Source of the DNA: Pirellulales bacterium
Lineage (GTDB): Bacteria > Planctomycetota > Planctomycetia > Pirellulales > Pirellulaceae
Length of the DNA stretch: 55,002 nucleotides
Direction: 5' to 3'
Assembly (NCBI GenBank): GCA_022451045.1
Contig: JAKUOW010000009.1
Location: 1-55,002 of the forward strand
This document shows positions 1 through 6,199 of this stretch, piece after piece (position 1 is the first letter of the stretch; the number at the start of each line of letters is the position of its first letter). The position numbers and the translations under genes were made by a program. The notes beneath the pieces were generated by a model, which did no database searches, had not been told where the DNA came from, and worked only from the letters and a program-made list of their open reading frames with translations.

Positions 1-1
1 C

Positions 2-124
2 AAGCCGATGACTGCCGAGGAAAAGCATTTCGAAGTAAAGAAACTCGAAAGAAAAATTCGAAAGCCTAATCAAGAAAGCGTCGAGGGCTTTGGCCTGTTC
101 GACACACAGAAGGAGATGTTCTAG
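2..124 (+). CDS. 3' part of, or complete, tiny unknown protein
   Basis: An open frame runs in from the window edge and ends at TAG 122-124. An in-frame ATG at 8 would give a complete 38-residue product, but the frame is open to the left edge, so this may be only a C-terminal tail. The product is short, charged and lysine/glutamate-rich, with no recognisable domain. Its stop codon shares a base with the GTG start of the next gene (TAGTG), and an AAGGAG lies just inside its 3' end, so the two are probably translationally coupled. I do not recognise the family. Confidence 0.5.
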   Translation, partial: KPMTAEEKHFEVKKLERKIRKPNQESVEGFGLFDTQKEMF

Positions 125-333
125 TGAAAACGATTGCTTATGTGACTGTCAAAAACGTTTACGGCGAAGACCGCTACTATCCAGACTGTGAGAAGAGCAG
201 AGCGCTGGCAGAGATCGCCGGAACCAAGACATTGACAACCGCGACGATGAACCAAGCCTTTCGATTAGGGCTTGTGTTCGAGTCCAGGCATCGCCCAATC
301 AATGGAGTGATGCAGGCTGCAAATTATCGTTAG
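124..333 (+). CDS. Unknown 69-aa early protein
   Basis: Small protein started by GTG at 124, with AAGGAG placed 8 nt upstream and the start overlapping the preceding TAG. The sequence is mixed alpha/beta in composition with no transmembrane segment and no cysteine pairs beyond a single Cys. It lies just ahead of the two-hairpin leader and ardA, in the cluster of small early genes where phages carry host-takeover and anti-defence proteins. That position is the only hint to function. I do not recognise a family. Confidence 0.6.
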   Translation: MKTIAYVTVKNVYGEDRYYPDCEKSRALAEIAGTKTLTTATMNQAFRLGLVFESRHRPINGVMQAANYR

Positions 334-344
334 TCCAGCACCTA

Positions 345-406
345 GCGCCGGATACTTCCGGCGCGGCATGGTGGATTAGCCGCCAATACACAACAACACA
401 ACGAGG
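345..406 (+). promoter_or_regulatory. Two-hairpin leader, copy A (upstream of ardA)
   Basis: Hairpin 1 is an 8-bp perfect stem GCGCCGGA/TCCGGCGC (345-352 and 357-364) with loop TACT. Hairpin 2 is TGGTGG/CCGCCA (369-374 and 380-385, one G-U) with a 5-nt loop. Next comes CAACAACACAACGAGG (391-406), whose GAGG sits 9 nt before the ATG at 416. There is no T-tract, so it is not an ordinary terminator. Copies B, C and D have the same architecture with different stem sequences. Confidence 0.7.
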
Positions 407-415
407 CAACAAATT

Positions 416-988
416 ATGGAAAAAGTTTTAAAAATGGTTGAATCAACCATAACCAAGAAAAACACGACCAAGAAGAGCGGCCCTGCGTTATACGTCGGAA
501 CCTATGCCAAGTATAACAACGGTTCGATTTATGGTGCTTGGTTACAGCTGGAAGATTACGCCGACGCGGAAGAGTTTCACAAGGCTTGCGCGGCGCTTCA
601 TTCTGACGAGAGCGACCCCGAATATATGTTCCAAGATTATGAACACTTGCCAGAGTTTCTCTACAGCGAGAGCGGCAACGTTGATTTGATCTATGAATGG
701 TTAAGCTACGACACCATGGAGAGAGGCGCTATCGAAGCGTGGCTAAATGATATTTGTTTCGAGCCATCGGACAGATGGCAAAACATCATCGACAGTCACC
801 ATGGCGTTTGGGATAGCGAAGAAGATTTTGCTTGGCATATTGTCGAAGAGTGCGGCGGCTTCAACGACATCCCGCAGCATTTACAATGTTACTTTGACTG
901 CGGCAGCTATGCGCGAGATCTTTTCATAAACGATTTCAACAGCGCTTACGATAACGCTGGCAACATGCACGTTTTCAGTAACCACTAA
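416..988 (+). CDS. ardA: ArdA-like antirestriction protein
   Basis: 190-residue acidic protein. ArdA proteins mimic the bend and charge of B-form DNA and block type I restriction enzymes, protecting incoming phage or plasmid DNA. What shows it here: after a basic leader of about 25 residues comes a typical ArdA opening (LYVGTYAKYNNGS, then GAWL and EDY). This is followed by the family pattern of FHKAC, a D-P-E-Y-MFQDYE stretch around residues 60-75, and a long Asp/Glu-rich body. Length fits the family (about 165-190). The start at 416 lies behind leader copy A. A later in-frame ATG exists (M7), so the N-terminus is slightly uncertain. Its place among the first genes fits early expression on entry. 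The acidic C-terminal half is also consistent with DNA mimicry. Confidence 0.88.
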   Translation: MEKVLKMVESTITKKNTTKKSGPALYVGTYAKYNNGSIYGAWLQLEDYADAEEFHKACAALHSDESDPEYMFQDYEHLPEFLYSESGNVDLIYEWLSYDTMERGAIEAWLNDICFEPSDRWQNIIDSHHGVWDSEEDFAWHIVEECGGFNDIPQHLQCYFDCGSYARDLFINDFNSAYDNAGNMHVFSNH

Positions 989-1059
989 TGGAAATCGTTT
1001 TGCTAATCAATGCGGCCTTCACTGCTCTAGTGTTGGCCGCTTCATTTTTTGGAGGGTGA
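988..1059 (+). CDS. Possible 23-aa membrane micropeptide
   Basis: A tiny frame begins at an ATG that overlaps the ardA stop (TAATG) and ends TGA at 1057-1059, just before the next start. It encodes one hydrophobic helix-like segment (VLLINAAFTALVLAASFF). Coupling to ardA and the hydrophobic composition make it a plausible micropeptide, but so short a frame can arise by chance. No function is assigned. Confidence 0.35.
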   Translation: MEIVLLINAAFTALVLAASFFGG

Positions 1060-1061
1060 AC

Positions 1062-1358
1062 ATGGAAGATACAGAAATCAATTTCAGTGCTACGGCAAAT
1101 GTTGGAGACAAGATCAAGGCGTATCATTTCGCGCCTTCACCTGATCGAGAGGACAGCTACCTTATCGGCCACGTTATCAACAAAGGCAGATGTGAAAGCG
1201 GATATGACGCTTACACGGTGCAAGTCGTCGAGAACGTTTTCGGCGGCAAGTCAGTGCCAGTGATGGAATACGAAATTTCCTTCGTTCCTTATTTCTGCTG
1301 GGAAGATGGTTTTTACGTCGAGCACTGCGGCGTGGAGAGAGTAACTAAGGTTGATTAA
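1062..1358 (+). CDS. Unknown 98-aa early protein
   Basis: Soluble protein of 98 residues. ATG 1062 is chosen over the in-frame GTG at 1056 because GGAGGG at 1051-1056 is then correctly spaced. The sequence is rich in aromatic residues and suggests an all-beta fold (repeated short strands with Gly/Asp turns, such as YLIGHVINKGR). There is no known motif. It follows ardA in the same direction and precedes another unknown by 13 nt, so the group is probably one transcript. Confidence 0.7.
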   Translation: MEDTEINFSATANVGDKIKAYHFAPSPDREDSYLIGHVINKGRCESGYDAYTVQVVENVFGGKSVPVMEYEISFVPYFCWEDGFYVEHCGVERVTKVD

Positions 1359-1371
1359 TTTGGGGGTGACT

Positions 1372-1608
1372 ATGACAAAGAACTACGAACTGAAGACAGC
1401 GGCAAACGACGGCGTGTACGTGTCGTTTGTTGCGGAAGTAATCAAAGCATACAGCGACTGGGATTATTCAGACAGGGCGCTGGCATCTGCTGCGATACTT
1501 TACAGAGAGACTGTCGGCAAAGACTTTGTCGGTGACTTTGTGGACGTTGAGAACGTCGGCTTGATGCTGGACAACCTCACATTAGAGAGAAGCAATTTTG
1601 CTGCCTAG
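1372..1608 (+). CDS. Unknown 78-aa early protein
   Basis: The likely start is ATG 1372, preceded by GGGGGTG 3-9 nt upstream. A TTG 21 nt earlier in frame is less convincing. The product is 78 residues, soluble and mainly helical by composition. It begins YELKTAANDGVYVSF and has a central AYSDWDYSDRALASAAILY stretch. I do not recognise a family. It is the last gene before leader copy B, which begins 10 nt after its stop. Confidence 0.65.
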   Translation: MTKNYELKTAANDGVYVSFVAEVIKAYSDWDYSDRALASAAILYRETVGKDFVGDFVDVENVGLMLDNLTLERSNFAA

Positions 1609-1617
1609 CATAGCACT

Positions 1618-1680
1618 AGCGTCAGCCACGGCTGGCGCTGCATGGTGTGCTAGACACCGCAACGCAACAACACAACGAGG
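1618..1680 (+). promoter_or_regulatory. Two-hairpin leader, copy B (upstream of DUF2958 gene)
   Basis: Hairpin 1: AGCGTCAGC/GCTGGCGCT (1618-1626 and 1631-1639, one G-U) with a 4-nt loop. Hairpin 2: GGTGT/ACACC (1644-1648 and 1654-1658) with loop GCTAG. Then CAACAACACAACGAGG (1665-1680), identical to copy A over 16 nt. The ATG follows at 1692. Stems differ in sequence from copy A but pair equally well. Confidence 0.7.
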
Positions 1681-1691
1681 TAGAAAAAATT

Positions 1692-2030
1692 ATGAAAGTC
1701 ATTACAAAAGAAATCGAAAAGAAGTTGAGAGCCAATGCCAAATTAGAAGGCGTTGATTACGCAGACCTTGAGCCAGTTGTAAAACTTTTCCAGCCTGACG
1801 GCGCGGCAACCATGCTGCTATCGACGCTGGACGACGACGGCGTGGTACAGGGCGTGTTTGATCTTGGTCTTGGTTACGTTGAAATGGGGCCAGCCTACTT
1901 GCCGGAGATACTGGCCGTTAAGGGTGGTCTTGGTTTGTCAATTGAACGTGACACATCGTTTAAAGCAGAGAAGACCGTCGCCCAGTACTGGAGCGACTCA
2001 CAAGCAACCCAAACATTAGAAGCATACTAA
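1692..2030 (+). CDS. DUF2958 family protein
   Basis: 112-residue protein beginning at ATG 1692, 11 nt after the conserved GAGG of leader B. The sequence follows the DUF2958 pattern: a short N-terminal helix, then PVVKLFQPDGAATMLLSTLD, then FDLGLGYVEMG and a C-terminal LGLSIERDTSFKAEKTVAQY block. DUF2958 proteins are common on conjugative plasmids and phages, often near antirestriction genes, and their biochemical role is unknown. Here it lies close to ardA and shares the same leader type, which suggests co-regulation. Family assignment is from recalled motif pattern rather than a search. Size matches the family's usual 100-130 residues. Confidence 0.75.
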   Translation: MKVITKEIEKKLRANAKLEGVDYADLEPVVKLFQPDGAATMLLSTLDDDGVVQGVFDLGLGYVEMGPAYLPEILAVKGGLGLSIERDTSFKAEKTVAQYWSDSQATQTLEAY

Positions 2031-2052
2031 AGGAGGTATTTGCAGCGTACAG

Positions 2053-2114
2053 GCGGCGGGGTAACTCGCCGCTTTTGCGGTGTTAATGCGCACCATGTGA
2101 AAAACACAACGAGG
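2053..2114 (+). promoter_or_regulatory. Two-hairpin leader, copy C
   Basis: Hairpin 1: GCGGCGGG/CTCGCCGC (2053-2060 and 2065-2072, one G-U) closed by GTAA, a GNRA-type tetraloop. Hairpin 2: GGTG/CACC (2079-2082 and 2091-2094). Then CACAACGAGG at 2105-2114, with an ATG at 2126. The order and spacing match copies A and B while the stem sequences differ. Confidence 0.65.
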
Positions 2115-2125
2115 AAAGATTGCTA

Positions 2126-2290
2126 ATGACTAAAACAGAAGAAAAAAAACTTGAGAAATTTTTAAAAGAAACTTTCGGTAGTCGCTGGGAGTTTACCTGG
2201 AAGGGTGAAGAGGACGGTTTCTCTTTATCGTTGGATGTTTGGAGAACAGACAGCTTCGAGAAGGCTGTAATAGAAGCAAACAAAACTTGA
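2126..2290 (+). CDS. Unknown 54-aa early protein
   Basis: Small charged protein starting at ATG 2126, 11 nt past the GAGG of leader C, and ending TGA 2288-2290. It begins with a lysine/glutamate-rich helix (MTKTEEKKLEKFLKETFG). This is followed by a beta-like half with three tryptophans (RWEFTWKGEE, then a second Trp stretch near DVWRTDSF). No known family. The next gene starts 11 nt downstream behind AAGGGAG, so the two are likely co-translated from one message. Confidence 0.65.
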   Translation: MTKTEEKKLEKFLKETFGSRWEFTWKGEEDGFSLSLDVWRTDSFEKAVIEANKT

Positions 2291-2301
2291 AGGGAGTAGC
2301 C

Positions 2302-2499
2302 ATGAAGCGATACAATCACGCCTTCAGTATTTCTTTTACAGTAGATACTGATAGTTCATGCGAGGATGTTGATAACTACCCTTCAGAAGAAGAACTACTT
2401 GAAGCGCTGTTATTACGCATTACGGAATTGCGTAAGAGCGGCGACCTACGCGAGGCAGTCGATAGCCCCTACGACACTATAGACAACTTGGAACAATGA
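2302..2499 (+). CDS. Small conserved phage protein, 65 aa
   Basis: ATG 2302 is chosen because AAGGGAG lies 6 nt upstream. A longer frame to 2239 overlaps the previous gene and lacks a site. The sequence has a hydrophobic beta-strand start (HAFSISFTVD), an acidic linker, a helix (EEELLEALLLRITELRKSG) and an ending with AVDSPYDTID. I recognise this layout from small phage proteins of unknown function with a beta-strand, an acidic loop and a helix. No catalytic motif is visible. Its stop overlaps the start of the next tiny gene (ATGA). Confidence 0.65.
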   Translation: MKRYNHAFSISFTVDTDSSCEDVDNYPSEEELLEALLLRITELRKSGDLREAVDSPYDTIDNLEQ

Positions 2500-2612
2500 T
2501 GTTTTTTGCAGTCATGCGGGTTATTCTCGAAACGTTGGCAGGTGCGGCGATACTATTTCTATTGCCGTACCTAATTATACTGATAGCGGTTGCGTCAGGT
2601 ATCCAATATTAA
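2496..2612 (+). CDS. 38-aa single-pass membrane peptide
   Basis: Starts at ATG 2496 overlapping the previous TGA and ends TAA 2610-2612. Almost the whole product is one hydrophobic span (around residues 9-34, with LAGGA-like small residues then FLLPYLIILIAVA). It has a single Arg near the N-terminus and no long soluble part. It could be a small inner-membrane effector or simply a chance hydrophobic frame. The start coupling favours a real gene. Confidence 0.45.
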   Translation: MMFFAVMRVILETLAGAAILFLLPYLIILIAVASGIQY

Positions 2613-2640
2613 TGCAGCACTTTTTCCAAAAATCAGTTAC

Positions 2641-2693
2641 GGCAGGGTGGACTCATTTTTGTCGTTGACCGATTTAGGGCAGGGTGGTTTGAT
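2641..2693 (+). promoter_or_regulatory. Direct repeats with possible sigma70 promoter
   Basis: GGCAGGGTGG occurs at 2641-2650 and again at 2678-2687, 37 bp apart. Between and after them, TTGACC (2665-2670) and TTTGAT (2688-2693) are separated by exactly 17 bp, a fair -35/-10 pair. The second repeat lies in the promoter spacer and could be a binding site. This would start transcription ahead of the gene at 2724. Confidence 0.35.
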
Positions 2694-2699
2694 TTTAAA

Positions 2700-2709
2700 C
2701 ACAACGAGG
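2700..2709 (+). promoter_or_regulatory. CACAACGAGG ribosome-binding element, copy E
   Basis: The same CACAACGAGG as in leaders A-D, 14 nt before the ATG at 2724. Hairpin 1 is absent. Only a weak GTTT/AAAC stem (2687-2690 and 2697-2700) precedes it, so this is a reduced member of the leader family. Confidence 0.5.
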
Positions 2710-2723
2710 TACAAGGAAATGTT

Positions 2724-2984
2724 ATGGCTAAAAAAACTTTTCAAATTGAAGGTGTTGATAAGCCTTTTTCTTACGATAAAGAAGAATCCTTCAACGCGGC
2801 TTGTGATGTGTTAGAAAAATTTGTGGATAGTCGTAAAGAAGAAGGGTTCATGGCGCTGCTTAGTTTGAGCAGGGCGATGGCACTTGTTTTATTAAACAAC
2901 GCATCCAACGCAAAACAATGTGAAGAGATGCTTCAAATAATACTTGAAGAAATAAATGACACTACACGCACTCACATGGACTAA
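2724..2984 (+). CDS. Unknown 86-aa early protein
   Basis: Soluble protein beginning at ATG 2724 behind element E. The first 20 residues look beta-rich (FQIEGVDKPFSYD), and the rest is predicted helical with an alanine/leucine-rich core (residues 45-75). No motif of a known family is visible. Its 3' end overlaps an AAGGAGG (2983-2989) serving the next gene, so translation is probably coupled. Role unknown. Confidence 0.65.
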   Translation: MAKKTFQIEGVDKPFSYDKEESFNAACDVLEKFVDSRKEEGFMALLSLSRAMALVLLNNASNAKQCEEMLQIILEEINDTTRTHMD

Positions 2985-2996
2985 GGAGGAAACGTG

Positions 2997-3503
2997 ATGA
3001 ATGTAGATGAAAATTTTGCAAAGGAAACTAGGGATGCGGTTGCGTGGATAAGTAGTCACCTAACCGTAGAAGAAAATGTAGTATTTGAAGATGATGTGAT
3101 TGTGTTAAGGGCAAGGAATGCAAGATTAAAATCGCATAAAGATAGACCTATCCGTAGCCGTCTTTTGCCTATCTTCATTTGCTACATTGACCGTTTTAGT
3201 TTGTCTTTGTCTCACAATTTGGACGTTGGTGATCCATTGCAGGATCATCACACAGTCAATTGTGTGTACTGGAGGTCTTATCGACCTGAGTTTTTTAGTA
3301 AATCTGAATCAGGGAGAGTGCGGAACAAGGCAACATACTTTGTCGGCGATGTATTCTCAAAATCTCAATGGCAAATTCCATACGGCAAATCGCCTTTTGT
3401 AATGGATCTACATTCAAATGAGCGGTTTCTCTTTGAACTCGATTTAGGGCAAGTTGCAATGATGTATGAGGATGAGTGGAATATTTCTAAGGAGGAAACG
3501 TGA
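2997..3503 (+). CDS. Unknown 168-aa early protein
   Basis: Start at ATG 2997 (a GTG lies directly before it at 2994). AAGGAGG at 2983-2989 favours the ATG, with a 7-nt spacing. The protein has a helical N-terminus. The middle is beta-rich and holds ICYIDRFSLSLSHNL and two tryptophans, and the C-terminus is acidic. No known domain is recognised. The 3' end carries the same AAGGAGGAAACGTGATGA cassette that precedes its own start, now serving the next gene. This suggests duplication of a translation-initiation segment. Confidence 0.65.
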   Translation: MNVDENFAKETRDAVAWISSHLTVEENVVFEDDVIVLRARNARLKSHKDRPIRSRLLPIFICYIDRFSLSLSHNLDVGDPLQDHHTVNCVYWRSYRPEFFSKSESGRVRNKATYFVGDVFSKSQWQIPYGKSPFVMDLHSNERFLFELDLGQVAMMYEDEWNISKEET

Positions 3504-3718
3504 TGACAGATTTTTTAAATCCTCACAACCTTGAAGGGGCTTGGTACAGTTTACATCGTTACCCCAACGATAATTTCAATGAATATAAGATGAGCGATTT
3601 TGCTAGTAAGTGGGGGAAGCTGACGGAAGAACAGCAATCAGCAGCCAATGAATTATTCAAAGCTGCGACCAATTCTACCTTCGATGAGTTTTTAGAAGTT
3701 GCAAGGGAAGAGCTGTGA
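3503..3718 (+). CDS. Unknown 71-aa early protein
   Basis: ATG 3503 overlaps the previous TGA (TGATG), with AAGGAGG at 3489-3495 set 7 nt upstream. The product is a small helical acidic protein with the sequence WGKLTEEQQSAANELFKAATN in its centre and a C-terminal FDEFLEVAREEL helix. It has no membrane segment or cysteines. Function is not known. It is coupled to the following gene by a GTGA overlap. Confidence 0.65.
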   Translation: MTDFLNPHNLEGAWYSLHRYPNDNFNEYKMSDFASKWGKLTEEQQSAANELFKAATNSTFDEFLEVAREEL

Positions 3719-3906
3719 AGATCAAGTGCGAGTTTACAATTGAGTTGAACACACAAGAAGACTTTTCAAAAGTAATTAACTACATGAAAGAAACAGATGT
3801 GCTTGATGATTATCTTAATGATGAAGGTGTCGTCACGCGATCTACCTTGAGATCATTTTTGAAAAACGAGTGTGAACATTTCATAAAGTTTAGGCTTGGT
3901 CTTTAA
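3715..3906 (+). CDS. Unknown 63-aa early protein
   Basis: Starts with GTG at 3715, overlapping the previous TGA. No independent strong ribosome-binding site is seen, so expression probably depends on coupling. The 63-residue product opens with a beta strand (IKCEFTIEL) and continues as charged helices. It is the last gene of the first early block: an intrinsic terminator begins 25 nt after its stop. No family is recognised. Confidence 0.6.
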   Translation: MKIKCEFTIELNTQEDFSKVINYMKETDVLDDYLNDEGVVTRSTLRSFLKNECEHFIKFRLGL

Positions 3907-3930
3907 GTAAACAATCAATACAGGGTAAGG

Positions 3931-3961
3931 GGGGTCGCCTTCGGGTGGCCCCTTTTTTTTT
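3931..3961 (+). terminator. Rho-independent terminator with TTCG loop
   Basis: GGGGTCGCC (3931-3939) pairs with GGTGGCCCC (3944-3952) through nine pairs including two G-U, closed by TTCG and followed by nine T residues (3953-3961). This is a textbook intrinsic terminator on the plus strand, ending the first early block. Confidence 0.92.
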
Positions 3962-3984
3962 ACGCAAAAACAGGAAGAGAAAAA

Positions 3985-5196
3985 ATGGATTTATTCAATC
4001 GAGTTATCGCGGCCCATGCTCAACCGAAAAAGGGCTTTGCCCAACTAAATGATTTTTCAACAGAACGCCGCGAGGAGTTGTCGTGGTGTAAGCGACAAGC
4101 AGAAATCCGCTTACAAGAAAACCGAGTCAACCTGTTAGGTTCGCAAAGGTTTATTCTCAGCAACCAAATGCTTGATCACGCAATCTCCGCATCTTTATCA
4201 AAACCTGCTACGATGTTGGATATGCTTTCCACCGCTATTCCCTGTTTCGACAATATGTGGATGGAATTTGATCAACATCACTATATGAAAAGGGCTATGG
4301 AATTGCAAGACGGTATATCTATTGAAGATTTACCAGATGGACACGATCACAAAGATTTTAATCGATGGCCCGATAAAATCGGTTTCCATTTCAGAAAAAT
4401 GAATGATAGTCAGTTCAGCACAGTTGCATACGAAAGAGGTAATACTAAGACTTTGGTTGAACCAGGATTTGGTGACTATAGTTTTATGATTATGGGTTAT
4501 AGCTCTGGGAATAATGGCGAAACGCGAGGTGTTAGCATAAGTGCTGATAAAATTGATGTGTCACCAATGGCTCTTGCTATAAACTTCTCGCAAGCTGGAA
4601 TACACTCAGCCTCTAAAGACTTTAACCTCAATTTACTTGGTGAGAAATATTGCAAGACTCACGAACAACACAAAGAAAGTTTGGATGCGTTTGCTGGATC
4701 ATTTGCTATAAGTATTTCTACTATTGATGCGGTAACAAACAAACCGCCGATTGATAAATTACTGCGGGAAAATCAGCTACCAAAAACAGGAATACTTCTT
4801 TATGGAGCGCAATTTTTCGGTAGCATCATAAGAACCTTGATTTCTGCATTAGCCTTGCTTAATTATCCGCATATCATAATTCAACGTGACCAGCCCAAGA
4901 CATCTAGCAGAGATTTTTATCTTGGACGCAAGCTGCCGAAGAATGAATTGAAGGTTTTGGAAGTTGATCTGCCGAAGCCCCGAGGCACAACGCACTACGA
5001 AAAAATATTTAAAGGGCGCGGCAATAAAAAGCGACAGCATACTCGTCGCGGCCACTGGCGGGTTCTGCGCTTAAAAGAAGGTGGCATAAGGCGAACTTGG
5101 GTAAAAGAATGTTTAGCCGGAGATCCATCTCTTGGCGTGATTATTCACGATTATCACCTCAAGTCAACGCAACCACTAACAGCGCACATTTCGTAA
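3985..5196 (+). CDS. Unknown 403-aa phage protein with basic C-terminal tail
   Basis: The largest gene of the early region, starting at ATG 3985 behind GGAAGAG. The first two thirds look like a mixed alpha/beta globular domain with a hydrophobic helix near residues 275-297 (TGILLYGAQFFGSIIRTLIS). The last quarter is strongly basic and contains the pattern RQHTRRGHWR followed by a Gly-Gly, Trp and Val-Lys stretch. I recall this tail pattern from uncharacterised proteins of alphaproteobacterial phages, where it is annotated as hypothetical. The basic, aromatic tail would suit nucleic-acid binding, but no catalytic motif is visible. It stands alone between a terminator and a possible promoter. 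Confidence 0.75.
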   Translation: MDLFNRVIAAHAQPKKGFAQLNDFSTERREELSWCKRQAEIRLQENRVNLLGSQRFILSNQMLDHAISASLSKPATMLDMLSTAIPCFDNMWMEFDQHHYMKRAMELQDGISIEDLPDGHDHKDFNRWPDKIGFHFRKMNDSQFSTVAYERGNTKTLVEPGFGDYSFMIMGYSSGNNGETRGVSISADKIDVSPMALAINFSQAGIHSASKDFNLNLLGEKYCKTHEQHKESLDAFAGSFAISISTIDAVTNKPPIDKLLRENQLPKTGILLYGAQFFGSIIRTLISALALLNYPHIIIQRDQPKTSSRDFYLGRKLPKNELKVLEVDLPKPRGTTHYEKIFKGRGNKKRQHTRRGHWRVLRLKEGGIRRTWVKECLAGDPSLGVIIHDYHLKSTQPLTAHIS

Positions 5197-5201
5197 AACT
5201 G

Positions 5202-5210
5202 TGCTATAAT
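5202..5210 (+). promoter_or_regulatory. Perfect extended -10 promoter element
   Basis: TGCTATAAT at 5202-5210 is an exact extended -10 (TGn plus TATAAT), with no good -35. Transcription would start near 5217, only about 5 nt before the ATG at 5222, so the message would be nearly leaderless and lose the GGGAGAG. It could be coincidental. Confidence 0.3.
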
Positions 5211-5221
5211 GGGAGAGCAAA

Positions 5222-5455
5222 ATGCTTTATACCGCGATCATCAGTTTTTCGTTGTTTGGCTTTCTTGTCACGGTTGAGAGTGAAACAAACTTTCGAAGCC
5301 GCAGTGAATGTTTGAATTTTATCACACGCAAGTTGGAAAGCATCCCAAGTGATCTTTTAGAACAGACACAACTGGGAGTGTACGACATGCGGTGCCAACA
5401 CATACCGTTTCCATATCAAAAACCAGTCAGAATGGAGTATCAAAATGACGACTGA
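5222..5455 (+). CDS. Small protein with hydrophobic N-terminus, possibly exported
   Basis: 77 residues from ATG 5222 behind GGGAGAG. Residues 2-18 are hydrophobic (LYTAIISFSLFGFLVTV), resembling an uncleaved anchor or a signal peptide without a clear cleavage site or a positively charged start. Two cysteines (in SECLNF and DMRCQH) could form a disulfide in the periplasm. Phages use such proteins for superinfection exclusion, but nothing here proves that. The 3' end overlaps the next gene by 11 nt. Confidence 0.6.
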   Translation: MLYTAIISFSLFGFLVTVESETNFRSRSECLNFITRKLESIPSDLLEQTQLGVYDMRCQHIPFPYQKPVRMEYQNDD

Positions 5456-5741
5456 AGAAGAACAAAATCGCGTTGCTTTTCTCAGAGAAGCTGCGGAAAA
5501 CATCTCTGAACTTATAAATCGATATTCGGCTGACACTGGTCTGTCACTTCACGAATTGCTGCTAGATGTCGCGCAGCTTCCCATTTGGGTAACAGCCAAT
5601 ACGTCGCCTATTAATAAAGGCGATCAAAACATGGCCATGACTATGAGTCAGATGAAAAATCTTGCACTAGCATATGAACATCAAGTGTTGGGGGTAGACT
5701 ATGAAGCGACGCAATCCTTTGGCAGCCCAACTTTGCACTAG
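5445..5741 (+). CDS. Unknown 98-aa early protein
   Basis: ATG 5445 lies inside the end of the previous gene, with GGAG about 12 nt upstream. The product starts with a helical acidic region (EEEQNRVAFLREAAENISEL), has a central segment with one tryptophan, and ends with a serine/threonine-rich tail. No cysteine, membrane segment or recognised motif is present. An intrinsic terminator follows 51 nt after its stop, closing this two-gene unit. Confidence 0.6.
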   Translation: MTTEEEQNRVAFLREAAENISELINRYSADTGLSLHELLLDVAQLPIWVTANTSPINKGDQNMAMTMSQMKNLALAYEHQVLGVDYEATQSFGSPTLH

Positions 5742-5792
5742 CAAATATCGCCAGCGGGTGGTCAAACCCCGCAAAGGAAAGGGCAGTTACCA

Positions 5793-5828
5793 ACGCCGCA
5801 GTAAATACAGACTGCGGCGTTTTTCTTT
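5793..5828 (+). terminator. Rho-independent terminator
   Basis: A ten-bp perfect stem ACGCCGCAGT/ACTGCGGCGT (5793-5802 and 5811-5820) with an 8-nt loop is followed by TTTTTCTTT. It ends the transcript of the genes at 5222-5741. Confidence 0.9.
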
Positions 5829-5851
5829 AGCGAAAACTTTATGGAGAAAAA

Positions 5852-6142
5852 ATGAGTTACGAAATTATATCAAAACCAATTCTAAAAACATCCGAGTTCC
5901 CTTTCGAAAAAATGAGGGCAGGAACTGACGATTGTTTTTTTGTTCCGTTTCACAAAAGCGGTAGGGGCGCATATCGCATACGTCGCGCCGCAACACAGCG
6001 CGGTTTTAAAATAGTAGTCCGCGAAAGAGTACACGAAGAACAGCGTGGTTACTTTGTTTGGGTGCGTAAGCCGAGCATACCGACATGCGGCAAGGTGGCC
6101 GTGCAGCAACCGGATGTTGTATCAGTTTCGACTAATTTGTAA
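5852..6142 (+). CDS. Unknown 96-aa basic protein
   Basis: Starts at ATG 5852 with TGGAGAAAAA upstream. After an N-terminal part of about 30 residues the protein becomes strongly basic and beta-like. RIRRAATQRGFKIVVRERV is followed by EEQRGYFVWVRKP, a layout of alternating strands seen in small nucleic-acid-binding phage proteins. No zinc motif is present (single cysteines only). It precedes a strong promoter, so it is probably the last gene of its transcript. Family unknown. Confidence 0.6.
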   Translation: MSYEIISKPILKTSEFPFEKMRAGTDDCFFVPFHKSGRGAYRIRRAATQRGFKIVVRERVHEEQRGYFVWVRKPSIPTCGKVAVQQPDVVSVSTNL

Positions 6143-6149
6143 AAAAATG

Positions 6150-6178
6150 TTGACATCATTAGAAATCAAAATTCTAAT
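6150..6178 (+). promoter_or_regulatory. Strong sigma70 promoter with embedded inverted repeat
   Basis: TTGACA (6150-6155, perfect -35), a 17-bp spacer, then TCTAAT (6173-6178, five of six). The inverted repeat ATTAGAA-N7-TTCTAAT (6158-6164 and 6172-6178) fills the spacer and overlaps the -10, as an operator would. It drives the gene at 6200. Confidence 0.8.
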
Positions 6179-6199
6179 ACAAGAAAGGGGCGATCAATC

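Noticed and set aside
2590-2814. Longer open frame spanning the direct repeats and element E
   Set aside because: It overlaps the better supported gene at 2724 in another frame, has no ribosome-binding site and crosses the candidate promoter.
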